Notes: a model not told the origin generated them from the letters alone. A stretch of DNA of 64,000 nucleotides from Streptosporangium sp. NBC_01755 (GCF_035917995.1 NZ_CP109131.1:1550001-1614000); one strand, 5' to 3'; positions 54,847-63,360 are shown, counted from the stretch's first letter. Numbers and translations: made by a program.

Positions 54847-55932
54847 ATGCGCGTCTCAATCGTTCAGCCCCGTGATCTCGGACCGGTCGACATCGACCGC
54901 TGGAGGACTCTCCAGGGTGCCGACGCCGCTTTCGACAGCCCGTTCCTGTCGCCGGAGTTCACAGTCACCGTCGGCGCCCTGCAGGAGCGCGTCCGGGTCG
55001 CAGTGCTGTACGAAGGACAGGACGTGGTGGGGTTCTTCCCCTTCGAACGCCATCCGATGGGGATCGGCATGCCCGTGGCCGCGGGCCTGACCGACGCGCA
55101 GGGGCTGGTCCACGCCAAGGACGTGGAGATCGACGCACGGCGCCTGATCAGGGCCTGTGGTCTGGCCGTCTACGAGTTCGACCACCTGATCGCGGGGCAG
55201 CCGCTGCTCCAGCCGGGGCACAGCAGGCACCCTTCACCGATCATCGATCTCCGCGACGGTTTCGAGTCGTACATCGAGACGATCAAGGTGACCTCCGGCA
55301 AGACCTACCGCTCGACGGCGTACAAGAGCCGCAAGCTCCAGCGTGACGCCGGGACGCTCCGGCACGACTACGCCACCACCGACCTGGCGCCGCTGCGCAC
55401 CCTGCTCGGCTGGAAGACCGAGCAGTATCGCCGCACCGGCCGCAACGACAGGTTCGCCCGGCCATGGATCGTGGAGCTGGTCGAACGGCTCCTCGCCACC
55501 GACACCGAGCACTTCGGCGGTGTCCTCGACATGGTGTACGTGAACGAGAAGCCGGTCGCCGGGCACTTCGGCCTGCGCACCGGCACCACGCTCGCGGGCT
55601 GGTTCCCCGCCTACGACACCGCCTTCGCGAAGTACTCCCCCGGCCTGATTCACCACCTGGCCATGGCCGAGAAGGCCGCGGAGGCCGGGATCGGAGTCAT
55701 CGACATGGGCCGAGGGGAGAAGGAGTACAAGGAGAAGCTGAAGAACGGCGAGTACGAGGTCTCGGAGGGCCGCGTCGCCCGGCTGAGCCCCGGCGCCGGG
55801 GTCCACTGGATGCTGCGGGTGCCGGTGCGCAAGGCGCGTGGCACGGTCCTGGCCAACCCGCTGCTGCGCACCACCGCCGACCGCGCGCTCAAGACGTACG
55901 GCCGCCTGCGAACGTCCCTGCAGTCCTCCTGA
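54847..55932 (+). CDS. CelD/BcsL-like GNAT, paralogue B
   Basis: A 361-residue homologue of the protein at 43478-44605, collinear throughout: FLSPEFTVTVGALQERVRVA, VVGFFPFERHPMGIGMPVAA, GHFGLRTGTTLAGWFPAYDT, GVIDMGRGEKEYKEKLKNGE. The strongest shared segment is AGHFGLRTxTTLxGWFPAYDT. Single gene with its own upstream region and AGGAG ribosome site, so it may be independently controlled. Likely modifies the same or a related substrate as paralogue A. Confidence 0.85.
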   Translation: MRVSIVQPRDLGPVDIDRWRTLQGADAAFDSPFLSPEFTVTVGALQERVRVAVLYEGQDVVGFFPFERHPMGIGMPVAAGLTDAQGLVHAKDVEIDARRLIRACGLAVYEFDHLIAGQPLLQPGHSRHPSPIIDLRDGFESYIETIKVTSGKTYRSTAYKSRKLQRDAGTLRHDYATTDLAPLRTLLGWKTEQYRRTGRNDRFARPWIVELVERLLATDTEHFGGVLDMVYVNEKPVAGHFGLRTGTTLAGWFPAYDTAFAKYSPGLIHHLAMAEKAAEAGIGVIDMGRGEKEYKEKLKNGEYEVSEGRVARLSPGAGVHWMLRVPVRKARGTVLANPLLRTTADRALKTYGRLRTSLQSS

Positions 55933-55961
55933 CCGCGTCCGCGATGTGGGAACGGTCCTTT

Positions 55962-56032
55962 CTCACCCGATCAGCCCGGCGACCACCGAGACGCCGCTCT
56001 CACCCGATCAGCCCGGCGACCACCGAGACGCC
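55962..56032. repeat. Direct repeat duplicating the 3' end of the MocR gene
   Basis: A 34-bp segment occurs exactly at 55962-55995 and again at 55999-56032, separated by three bases. The right copy is the true gene end with its stop. Confidence 0.9.
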
Positions 56033-57394
56033 CCGCCTGACGTCCGCCTGCGACGCGGAGCCGTAACCGATCACCAGGCCGTGCCGCAGCTGCGGCCCGT
56101 GGTAGTGGCGGGCCATCGAGTCGAGCAGGACGCCGCGGGCGCGGGCGGCCTCGACCAGGGGTGTGACCGCGTGCTCCGCGAGCTCCACCATGACGTGCAG
56201 GCCCGCGGTGTCGCCGGTGACCCTGGAGCCGAGGATGTCGACGACCACGGCGCGGCGGCGCGCGTACTCCAGCCGCATCCGGCGCAGGTGCCGGTCCAGG
56301 TCCCCCCTCTCGCAGAGCACCGCCACCGCCTGCTGGGCCGGGCCTCCGGTGCGGTCTGCCAGATTGTCCCTGGTCAGGGCGATGGCTTCGATGAGGCTCG
56401 GCCGGGTGACCAGCCAGCCGACGCCGATGTCCGGCGTCAGGGCCTTGCTCAGGCTGCCCAGCAGTACCACCCGCTCGGGATCGAGGCCGTGCAGGGCGGG
56501 CAGCGGCGCGACGTCGTAGCGGAACTCGGCGTCGTAGTCGTCCTCCACGAGGATCGCGCCGGTGCGGCGGGCCCAGGCGAGGAGGCGCTCCCTGCGCGGG
56601 ATGGGCAGGCGGCCGCCGAGGGGGTACTGGTGGGCCGGGGTGGTGTAGAGGACGCGCAGGTCGTCCGGGAGTCGGTCCACGACGATCCCGTCCTCGTCGA
56701 CCGGGCAGGGCACGATCTCCGCTCCCCTCCCGGCGAAGACGTTCCTGGCGACGCGGTAGCCGGGTTCCTCGACGCCGGCCCGGTCACCGGGCCGCAGGAA
56801 GGTGGCGGCGACCAGGTCGAGCCCGTTGCCGGTGCCCCGGGTGACCATGATGTTCTCCGGCCCGACGGGGATCGCCCTGGTCCGGCGCAGGTGCTCGGCG
56901 AGGGCCACGCGGAGCCTTGGCAGCCCGCGGGGGTCGGGGTCGCTCACCGGCGGCAGGTCGGCGGCTCCGCGCCAGGCCCTGCGCCAGGCCGCCCTGTCGT
57001 AGTCGTGGACCCACGGCCGCCCGGGACGCAGGTCGATCACCTGCTCTCCGTCCCCTGGCGGGGTGTCCCGGCCTGGAAGGGCGGCGGGAGGTGGAGCGAG
57101 GGGGCCGCGAGCGCGCTCGTTCACGGGGGGAACCACCATGTCGGCCACGTAGGTGCCGGAGCCGTGTCGTCCTTCGAGCCAGCCTTCCGCGTACAGCTGC
57201 TGGTAGGCCTCGGTGACGACGGTACGGCTGACCGCGAGCTGGCCGGCGAGGGAGCGGGTGGAGGGCAGGCGCTCGCCGGAGGCGAGGGTGCCGTCGCGCA
57301 TGGCGGCCCTGAGGCGGTCGCCGAGCTGGACGGCGAGTGCCGTGCCGGAGTCGCGGTCCACCAAAACGGGCAGGTCGACGGCGAGGCGCGGCAA
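56000..57394 (-). CDS. MocR/PdxR-type regulator (GntR HTH plus aminotransferase fold)
   Basis: A 464-residue PLP-dependent regulator: GntR winged HTH (~18-85; RLPSTRSLAGQLAVSRTVV) and class-I aminotransferase domain, with the PLP lysine in LLGSLSKALTPDIG (~317). Such proteins sense PLP or amines and control neighbouring genes. A TTG start with AGGAG upstream is used. The divergent PNPOx-like gene and the perfect dyad between them suggest it regulates that gene, as PdxR does for vitamin B6 genes (inference). Confidence 0.9.
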   Translation of the reverse strand: MPRLAVDLPVLVDRDSGTALAVQLGDRLRAAMRDGTLASGERLPSTRSLAGQLAVSRTVVTEAYQQLYAEGWLEGRHGSGTYVADMVVPPVNERARGPLAPPPAALPGRDTPPGDGEQVIDLRPGRPWVHDYDRAAWRRAWRGAADLPPVSDPDPRGLPRLRVALAEHLRRTRAIPVGPENIMVTRGTGNGLDLVAATFLRPGDRAGVEEPGYRVARNVFAGRGAEIVPCPVDEDGIVVDRLPDDLRVLYTTPAHQYPLGGRLPIPRRERLLAWARRTGAILVEDDYDAEFRYDVAPLPALHGLDPERVVLLGSLSKALTPDIGVGWLVTRPSLIEAIALTRDNLADRTGGPAQQAVAVLCERGDLDRHLRRMRLEYARRRAVVVDILGSRVTGDTAGLHVMVELAEHAVTPLVEAARARGVLLDSMARHYHGPQLRHGLVIGYGSASQADVRRGVSVVAGLIG

Positions 57395-57417
57395 AGTGGT
57401 CTCCTATAAGTGCGTGA

Positions 57418-57444
57418 AAGTGGACGTATTCTGAATGTCCACTT
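57418..57444. promoter_or_regulatory. Perfect dyad AAGTGGAC-N11-GTCCACTT in the MocR/PNPOx gap
   Basis: Eight-base perfect arms lie between the divergent genes, and a third AAAGTGG word sits at 57393-57399, giving the direct-plus-inverted repeat pattern typical of MocR operators. Confidence 0.6.
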
Positions 57445-57449
57445 CTCTT

Positions 57450-57455
57450 TAGACT
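57450..57455 (+). promoter_or_regulatory. -10 element TAGACT of a probable leaderless PNPOx mRNA
   Basis: TAGACT ends six bases before ATG 57462, with no ribosome site, exactly as at 6546-6558. Confidence 0.55.
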
Positions 57456-57461
57456 AGTGCC

Positions 57462-58106
57462 ATGCTCTCTACGACTCCCCGTACCACCCTCGGCCGCTCG
57501 AAGAACAGGGGCCTGACCTCTCACGAGGACCTGTACGCGGTGCTGGACGCCGGGCTGGTCTGTCACCTGGGCGTCGTGGTCGACGGCTTCCCCATGGTCG
57601 TCCCCACCGGTTACGGCCGGATCGGCGACACCCTCTACCTGCACGGTTCCACCGGCGCCACCTCCCTGCGGAACGCGGACGAGGTCTGCGTCACGGTGAC
57701 CCACCTGGACGGCGTCGTGCTGGCCCGCTCGGCCTTCAACCACTCGCTCAACTACCGCTGCGCCATGGTCTACGGCCGTGTCCGCCGGGTGGCGGGCGGC
57801 GAGGAGCACCTGGCCGGGCTGCGGGCCATCACCGAGCAGCTGGCCCCCGGCCAGTGGGACGCCAGCCGCGCGCCCACCGGAAAGGAGCTCGCCGCGACCA
57901 CAGTGCTCGCCCTCTCCCTCGCCGAGGCGTCGGTGAAGGTGCGGCAGGGCCCGCCGATCGACGACGAGGAGGACTACGAGCTGCCGATCTGGGCGGGGGT
58001 CCTGCCGCTCCACCAGGTCTGGGGAACCCCCGAGCCCGACCCCGCGATGACCGGGGACCTGACCGTCCCCGCGCACATCGCGTCGCGGACCATGCCCGCT
58101 CGCTAA
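57462..58106 (+). CDS. PNPOx-like FMN-binding protein
   Basis: A 214-residue split-barrel flavoprotein of the pyridoxamine-5'-phosphate-oxidase-like group: LDAGLVCHLGVVVDGFPMVV, PTGYGRIGDTLYLHGSTGA and VYGRVRRVAGGEEHLAGLRA fit the family. It resembles the PF12900-type proteins that flank MocR regulators. FMN binding is likely; oxidation of PNP is not proven. Confidence 0.85.
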   Translation: MLSTTPRTTLGRSKNRGLTSHEDLYAVLDAGLVCHLGVVVDGFPMVVPTGYGRIGDTLYLHGSTGATSLRNADEVCVTVTHLDGVVLARSAFNHSLNYRCAMVYGRVRRVAGGEEHLAGLRAITEQLAPGQWDASRAPTGKELAATTVLALSLAEASVKVRQGPPIDDEEDYELPIWAGVLPLHQVWGTPEPDPAMTGDLTVPAHIASRTMPAR

Positions 58107-58284
58107 GCCTCCGCGACAGGCCGACGCCACGGGGCGCGCCTCCTGGTCCGAAGTCCGGCCGCTCGCACTGATCAGCCATACGGCGCGAGACCGATTCGCG
58201 ATTAATGCGCGAAATACGTTTCTCTATGGCTAGGCTACGGTCCGTCTGTTATGGGTGGGGGCCCAGACAACTGAGGAGACCGTT
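58107..58284. promoter_or_regulatory. Promoter region of the Ser/Thr kinase gene
   Basis: TTCGCG-N7-CGCGAA (58195-58213) is a perfect dyad, followed by a candidate -10 TAGGCT (58231-58236). GAGGAG precedes the ATG at 58285. Confidence 0.45.
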
Positions 58285-59970
58285 ATGTACGGCACGCCAT
58301 CGGCCTGGCAAGTCCCCGGATACACCGAGATCCGCGAGCTGGGCGCCGGCGCGGCGGGGCGTGTGGTGATGGCGCGCCACGATGCCGACGGCGCCCTGGT
58401 AGCGATCAAGTATCTGTCCGACGAGCTCAGGAACGACGTCGGCTTCGTGGCGCGCTTCCGGCACGAGGCCAGGGTGCTCAACACCCTGAAGAGCCCGCAC
58501 TCCGTCCGGCTGTACGACTACGTCGAGACCGGCGCCGGCGCGGCCATCGTCATGGAGCTGATCAACGGCGTCGCCCTGCGCGCGCTGCTGCGCTCTGAGG
58601 GGCCGACCGGCCCCGAGGCGGCGCTGCTCGTGCTCAAGGGCTCGCTCATGGGGCTGGCCGCCGCGCACTCGGCGGGCGTGGTGCACCGTGACTTCAAGCC
58701 CGAGAACGTGATGGTGGAGGCCGACGGGAAGAGCAAGCTCGTCGACTTCGGCATCGCGGTCCGCTCCGGCAACGGCGACGCCCCCGCGGGCACTCCCCCG
58801 TACATGGCACCCGAGCAGTGGGTGGGCGGACCGGCCGGGCCCTCCACGGACGTCTACGCCGCCACCGTCGTGTTCTTCGAATGCCTGACCGGCGCCCGCC
58901 CCTTCCGGGCCACGAACATCGCCGCGCTGGCCCGCCAGCACCAGGTCATGCCGCCGCCGGTCGAGGAGGTGCCCCCGGCCCTGCAGGGACTGGTGGAACG
59001 CGGCCTGGCCAAGCACGCCGCCGACCGGCCGCCGACCGCCTCCGCGTTCCTCACCGAGTTGGAGGCGGTGGCGGCCGACGCCTACGGCCCCGACTGGCAG
59101 GAGCGCGGCCGCCGCCGCCTGGCCGGGATCGTCGGGCTGCTGGCCGGGATGTTCCCGCTGGACGCCCCCGCCCCGGCGGCCGACACCTCGCTGGCCATGA
59201 CCGAGCTCGACGGCAAGAGGGGAAGGACCTCCTCGCTCGGCAAGCTGAGTGTCAAGATCCTCATTGGCGTCGGCTGCATCGCGGTGATCGGCGGGGTAAG
59301 CGCGGTACTGGTCGGCTCAGGCGGCACCACGAAGATCCAGTCGCAGAGTTCCGCCGTCACGCAGGACCCGACCCCCTCGGACCCGCTGGAGACGGTGCTC
59401 CCCGGAGACGAGGGCGACGAGTTCGACGAGCCGGACGAACCCGCGGAGTCACCGACCGCGGGCGCGCCCTCCGCGACGCCGACACCGAGCGGCAGCACCT
59501 CCGGCCTCCCGCCCGCGCCGCCCACCGCGCCGCCCACCAGGACGCCCAAGGCGTCGGCGACACCCAAGGCGTCGGCGACACCCACCAGGAGGCCGACCAA
59601 GCGGCCGACGAGTAAGCCGACCAGGAAGGCGTCCGCGTCTCCCTCCCCCGATGAGAGCTCCACGCTCAGCAGTCCGGGTAATCCGGACAGGCCCACGACC
59701 AGACCGCCGTCCGCCACCCCGACCCCAACCCGGCCAACGGCCTCCCCCACCCGGACGCGGCCGACCACCCCCGCCCCCTCACCCTCCGGGACGACCTCTG
59801 CGGGAACCCCGACCCCCGAGGGAACCCCCCAGCTCACCGGCTCGCCCCTGCCCTCCGCCGCGGTGACCCCCGCGGTGTTCCTCGCGCTGGGTCTGATGAC
59901 AAGCGGTGCCGTGCCGGTCACACTGACCGTCAAGCGCGGCATGACGGGACGGTACAGGAAACGCCGCTAA
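58285..59970 (+). CDS. Membrane Ser/Thr protein kinase
   Basis: A 561-residue Hanks-type kinase. G-loop LGAGAAGRVV, Lys in VAIKYL (~40), catalytic HRDFKPENVM (~133), DFG in VDFGIAV (~153), then a membrane helix (ILIGVGCIAVIGGVSAVLVG, ~322-342), a long Pro/Thr/Ser/Lys-rich outside stretch with TPKASA repeats, and a second hydrophobic segment near the end followed by a basic tail. All catalytic residues are present. No PASTA domain. Starts a run with a pseudokinase and a DUF2510 gene. Confidence 0.9.
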   Translation: MYGTPSAWQVPGYTEIRELGAGAAGRVVMARHDADGALVAIKYLSDELRNDVGFVARFRHEARVLNTLKSPHSVRLYDYVETGAGAAIVMELINGVALRALLRSEGPTGPEAALLVLKGSLMGLAAAHSAGVVHRDFKPENVMVEADGKSKLVDFGIAVRSGNGDAPAGTPPYMAPEQWVGGPAGPSTDVYAATVVFFECLTGARPFRATNIAALARQHQVMPPPVEEVPPALQGLVERGLAKHAADRPPTASAFLTELEAVAADAYGPDWQERGRRRLAGIVGLLAGMFPLDAPAPAADTSLAMTELDGKRGRTSSLGKLSVKILIGVGCIAVIGGVSAVLVGSGGTTKIQSQSSAVTQDPTPSDPLETVLPGDEGDEFDEPDEPAESPTAGAPSATPTPSGSTSGLPPAPPTAPPTRTPKASATPKASATPTRRPTKRPTSKPTRKASASPSPDESSTLSSPGNPDRPTTRPPSATPTPTRPTASPTRTRPTTPAPSPSGTTSAGTPTPEGTPQLTGSPLPSAAVTPAVFLALGLMTSGAVPVTLTVKRGMTGRYRKRR

Positions 59971-59991
59971 GGACAGGGAGCGGGCACGATC

Positions 59992-61410
59992 ATGAACACT
60001 GACCGGAGCGGCGTCGCCGGATTCCGGTTGACCGGTCGTACCTGGGCCGACGACCTGGGAATCTGGTCGTCGGCCGTCGCGGCCGACGGGCGGCAGGCAA
60101 GCGCGCTCAGATTCGACCCGCGACTGGTCGCCGATCCCTCGGCCCGCGAGAGGCTGATCGCGGCCGTGATCGCCGACCGCAGGCTCACGCAGAGCGGCCT
60201 GACCGGGCTGGTCCCGATCGCCGACCTCATCACGGCCCAGGACGAGGTCTGGCTGATCACCTCGGAACCGGCGGGCCCGACGGTGCGCGACCTGCTGTCC
60301 GGCGCACCTGGATCACCCCGGCCCGACGCGGGCAGCGCGGCCACGGTCCTGATGGAGACGGCACGGGCACTGCTGGCCGTTCACGCCTCCGGATTCAGCC
60401 ACGGTGAGCTCCACCCCGGCACCGTGGTGATCGCCCCGGACGGGTCGGCGCTGCTCTCGGAGCGGGGGCTGCTCGACGCGCTGCTCGGCCGCCCGCCCGC
60501 GCCGGAGCGGGACGTGGCCGCCTGGGCGTCACTCGCCCGAGGGCTGGCCGCCACCTGGGCCTCAGCCGACCGGGAGGCGGCGGGGCTGCTGGAGAGGGTG
60601 GCGGCGACGGCCTCCATCCGAGGACTCCCCGCCGCGCGCGACGCCCTGCTCGCCGGGCGCGACACGCTACCGTCCGGGTTCACGACCCGTGACAGGCTCG
60701 TGGAGACCCTGCATCGGTGGCCGACACACGAGGCGCCCAATCCGGGAGGGCCTCCGCCACCCGTGCCGGCCGCCCCCGACGAGGGGGAGATCGTCACACT
60801 GCTCCACGTCCCGAGAACCGGCGAGCAGCGAACCCCGGGGACCGGCGAGCACCGGCCCGAGGACGTGGTCCTGCGCTTCGGTCCCGGGGTGCCCGCCGAG
60901 ACCACGGCCGCCCAGATCTGGCGGACCGGCCGGGACCAGCAGCAGACCGAGCCGCCCTCCGACAGGCTCGGGGCCGCCGCGGCCCCCCATGCCCGGCGGC
61001 GTCGTGGTCGTACGATCCTCTCCTCGGCGATCCTCGCGCTGATGGTCGTGGGCGCGCTGGCGCTCTGGCTGTTCCGCGGCTCGGCGACACCGCTGGAGGT
61101 GACGAGGGTGGACGTCAGCGCCCCCAGGAAGACCCAGGGATGCGACAGCACGGTGAAGATCACCGGTGTCCTGTACACCAACGGCGCGGGCGGGGAGGTC
61201 CGCTACCGGTGGAAGCGGAGCGACCGCAAGGAGCCGATCGTGCAGACCGACCGGACCGCGTCCGGGGCGACCTCGCACCAGGTAAGCCTGGACTGGACGG
61301 TCAAGGGCGAGGGAAGTTTCAAGGGGACCATCACCCTGTCGCTGCTCTCACCGGTCCCCGAGGGCAAAAAGATCCAGGACAGAGCCACCTTCACCTACAA
61401 ATGTTCATGA
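59992..61410 (+). CDS. Pseudokinase with membrane helix and outer domain
   Basis: A 472-residue protein with a kinase-like N-terminal half lacking catalytic residues: where HRDxKPxN is expected it reads HGELHPGTVVIAPDG (~136), and DFG is replaced by LLSERGLL. One membrane helix (SSAILALMVVGALALWLF, ~339-357) leads to an outer beta-rich domain with one CDS...C pair (GCDSTVKITGVLYTNG, TFTYKC). It lies 21 bp after the active kinase, so it may be its regulator or scaffold. Confidence 0.85.
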   Translation: MNTDRSGVAGFRLTGRTWADDLGIWSSAVAADGRQASALRFDPRLVADPSARERLIAAVIADRRLTQSGLTGLVPIADLITAQDEVWLITSEPAGPTVRDLLSGAPGSPRPDAGSAATVLMETARALLAVHASGFSHGELHPGTVVIAPDGSALLSERGLLDALLGRPPAPERDVAAWASLARGLAATWASADREAAGLLERVAATASIRGLPAARDALLAGRDTLPSGFTTRDRLVETLHRWPTHEAPNPGGPPPPVPAAPDEGEIVTLLHVPRTGEQRTPGTGEHRPEDVVLRFGPGVPAETTAAQIWRTGRDQQQTEPPSDRLGAAAAPHARRRRGRTILSSAILALMVVGALALWLFRGSATPLEVTRVDVSAPRKTQGCDSTVKITGVLYTNGAGGEVRYRWKRSDRKEPIVQTDRTASGATSHQVSLDWTVKGEGSFKGTITLSLLSPVPEGKKIQDRATFTYKCS

Positions 61411-61452
61411 GTGGTCCGCAAGGTCCGCAATGCAGTACAAAGCCGTTCTTAC

Positions 61453-61458
61453 TACTCT
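61453..61458 (+). promoter_or_regulatory. -10-like TACTCT before the DUF2510 gene
   Basis: TACTCT ends seven bases before ATG 61466; no ribosome site. Candidate leaderless promoter. Confidence 0.35.
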
Positions 61459-61465
61459 GACGGCC

Positions 61466-62581
61466 ATGACCACGCAGATCCCCTCCGGCTGGTACCCCGA
61501 CCCCTACGGCTCGCCGCTGTTGCGGTGGTGGGACGGCCACCAATGGACCGACGCCACCCATCAGGCGGATACCCCCGCAGGGCAGGGCACGCCGCAGGGA
61601 CCGCAGACCGGCCCCCTCCCCCAGCCGCACCCCGCAGGGCAGGGTGTCCAGCAGATGGGGCCGCCTCCCCCGCCGGGAGAGCTCGCGGGGACGGACCCGG
61701 CCGGCCAGTGGAGCCGGCAGGCCGCACAGCGGGAACCGGCGGGCGCGGCGCAGCCGGACGGCAACACGGCGCAGATGCCACTCCCACGGTACGACGGCTA
61801 CCCGTCCGGGCCACCGCCGCGCAAGAGCGGTCCGCTCCCGTGGATCCTGGGCGGTGGCGGCGCGCTGGTCCTGATCGTCGTGATCGTGGTCGCCGCGATG
61901 TATCTGGTCAACCCCGGCAGCAGGAACAACGCCGGCGAGCCCGTCACACCCCGTACGCCGCCTCCCACCGCTAGCCGGGAACCCGGCCCGACCCCCAGCC
62001 AGGAGCCGACCCCCGGGCCGGGGCCATCGCAGAACACGCCGCCCCAGCCGGTGTACGGGCGCATCACCGACCCGGTGACCGGCCTGTCCTACGAGGTCCC
62101 CGCAGGACCGTGGCGGGTCCCTCCCAGCATCGGCAGTGGGCTCGGGTTCACCTGGACCAGCGCGGCCATCGCCCCCGCCCATGAGAACTTCGACGGCAAG
62201 GGCGGCAACTGGGTCGGCAACGTGCTGACCGGCGAGCTTCCCGACCAGTACGGCTACCAGGGTGTCGAGAGCATGCGCTCGGTCGCCGCGACGCTACTGC
62301 AGGTCGTGGAGCCCAACTTCTACAGCCCCCCGCACCGCCGGAAGATCATCGAGGACAAGGCCGTCAAGGTGAGCGGCAAGGACGCCTGGCTGTTCGTCTT
62401 CGATCTGGACTTCTCCGAGCAGTCCGAGGCCAACGGCTGGAAGTGGAAGCGAGAGCGGGCCGCGTTCCTGATCGTCGACCGTGGTGAGGGCAGCCGACCG
62501 GCGCTGGCCTACATCACCGTGCCGGACAATCTCGGCATCTCAACGGTGGACAAGGTGATCAAGTCATTCAAGCTCTCGTAA
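61466..62581 (+). CDS. DUF2510 membrane protein
   Basis: A 371-residue protein. It opens with the DUF2510 motif PSGWYPDPYGSPLLRWWDGH-QWTDATH, continues through a Pro/Gln-rich cytoplasmic region, one helix (WILGGGGALVLIVVIVVAAM, ~126-146) and an outer domain of ~190 residues with no clear named family (YGRITDPVTGLSYEVPAGPW, VKVSGKDAWLFVFDLDFSEQ). It is the third membrane protein in the kinase run and a possible phosphorylation target. Confidence 0.85.
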   Translation: MTTQIPSGWYPDPYGSPLLRWWDGHQWTDATHQADTPAGQGTPQGPQTGPLPQPHPAGQGVQQMGPPPPPGELAGTDPAGQWSRQAAQREPAGAAQPDGNTAQMPLPRYDGYPSGPPPRKSGPLPWILGGGGALVLIVVIVVAAMYLVNPGSRNNAGEPVTPRTPPPTASREPGPTPSQEPTPGPGPSQNTPPQPVYGRITDPVTGLSYEVPAGPWRVPPSIGSGLGFTWTSAAIAPAHENFDGKGGNWVGNVLTGELPDQYGYQGVESMRSVAATLLQVVEPNFYSPPHRRKIIEDKAVKVSGKDAWLFVFDLDFSEQSEANGWKWKRERAAFLIVDRGEGSRPALAYITVPDNLGISTVDKVIKSFKLS

Positions 62582-62589
62582 GTGAGTAC

Positions 62590-62595
62590 TACCCT
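62590..62595 (+). promoter_or_regulatory. -10-like TACCCT before orn
   Basis: TACCCT ends seven bases before the orn ATG (62603). GAAGG is only two bases from the ATG, too close for normal use, so a leaderless start is likely. Confidence 0.4.
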
Positions 62596-62602
62596 GAAGG
62601 CT

Positions 62603-63205
62603 ATGAGTGACCTGCTGGTCTGGATCGACTGTGAGATGACCGGGCTTGACCTTGGCCGTGACGCGCTTGTCGAGGTGGCCTGCGTGGTCACCGACGGCGA
62701 GCTGAACCAGCTTGACGAGGGTGTGGACGTGGTCATCAAGCCTCCTCCCGAGTCCATCGAGCAGATGTCGGAGGTGGTGCGGGAGATGCACACCGCCTCC
62801 GGCCTGCTGGACGCGCTGAGCGAGGGCGTCACGCTGGCCGAGGCCGAGACCATGGTGCTCGAATACCTCAAGGGACACATCAAGGAGCCGAAGAAGGCCC
62901 CGCTGTGCGGCAACTCCATCTCCACCGACCGGTCGTTCCTCTCCCGTGACATGGCCGCCGTGGACGCCTTCCTGCACTATCGGATGATCGACGTCTCCTC
63001 GGTGAAGGAACTGGCCCGGCGCTGGTACCCACGGGTCTACTTCGCCTCGCCCGAGAAGCAGGGCGGTCACCGCGCGCTGGCCGACATCGTGGAGAGCATC
63101 CGGGAGCTGCGCTACTACCGCGCGGCGGTCTTCGTGCCCCAGCCTGGTCCCGACTCCGCCACCGCCAGGGAACTGGCCGAGAGCGTGTCCACGCAGAAAT
63201 CTTGA
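62603..63205 (+). CDS. orn: Oligoribonuclease
   Basis: A 200-residue DEDDh 3'-5' exonuclease degrading 2-5-nt RNAs and pGpG. Exo[22 protein letters not shown], Exo[19 protein letters not shown], and ExoIII with His and Asp in [14 protein letters not shown] are all present. The C-terminus is ~20 residues longer than in E. coli Orn. Starts at [12 protein letters not shown]. Confidence 0.95.
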   Translation: MSDLLVWIDCEMTGLDLGRDALVEVACVVTDGELNQLDEGVDVVIKPPPESIEQMSEVVREMHTASGLLDALSEGVTLAEAETMVLEYLKGHIKEPKKAPLCGNSISTDRSFLSRDMAAVDAFLHYRMIDVSSVKELARRWYPRVYFASPEKQGGHRALADIVESIRELRYYRAAVFVPQPGPDSATARELAESVSTQKS

Positions 63206-63281
63206 TCGGTTCGCGCGAAACCCGGTACGAAACGACTCCCAAAGACCGCTACACTTTTCATGTGCTGCCACGGCGGCGATG

Positions 63282-63357
63282 GTGGGCGTAGCTCAGTTGG
63301 CAGAGCGCTAGGTTGTGGTCCTAGATGCCGGGGGTTCAAGTCCCCTCGCTCACCCCA
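63282..63357 (+). tRNA. tRNA-His (GUG)
   Basis: A full cloverleaf: acceptor GTGGGCG pairs with CGCTCAC, anticodon stem CTAGG/CCTAG encloses loop TTGTGGT (anticodon GTG), T-loop TTCAAGT. CCA is encoded (63355-63357). The base before it (63281, G) opposite discriminator C (63354) supplies the tRNA-His G-1. Confidence 0.95.
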
Positions 63358-63360
63358 TCA

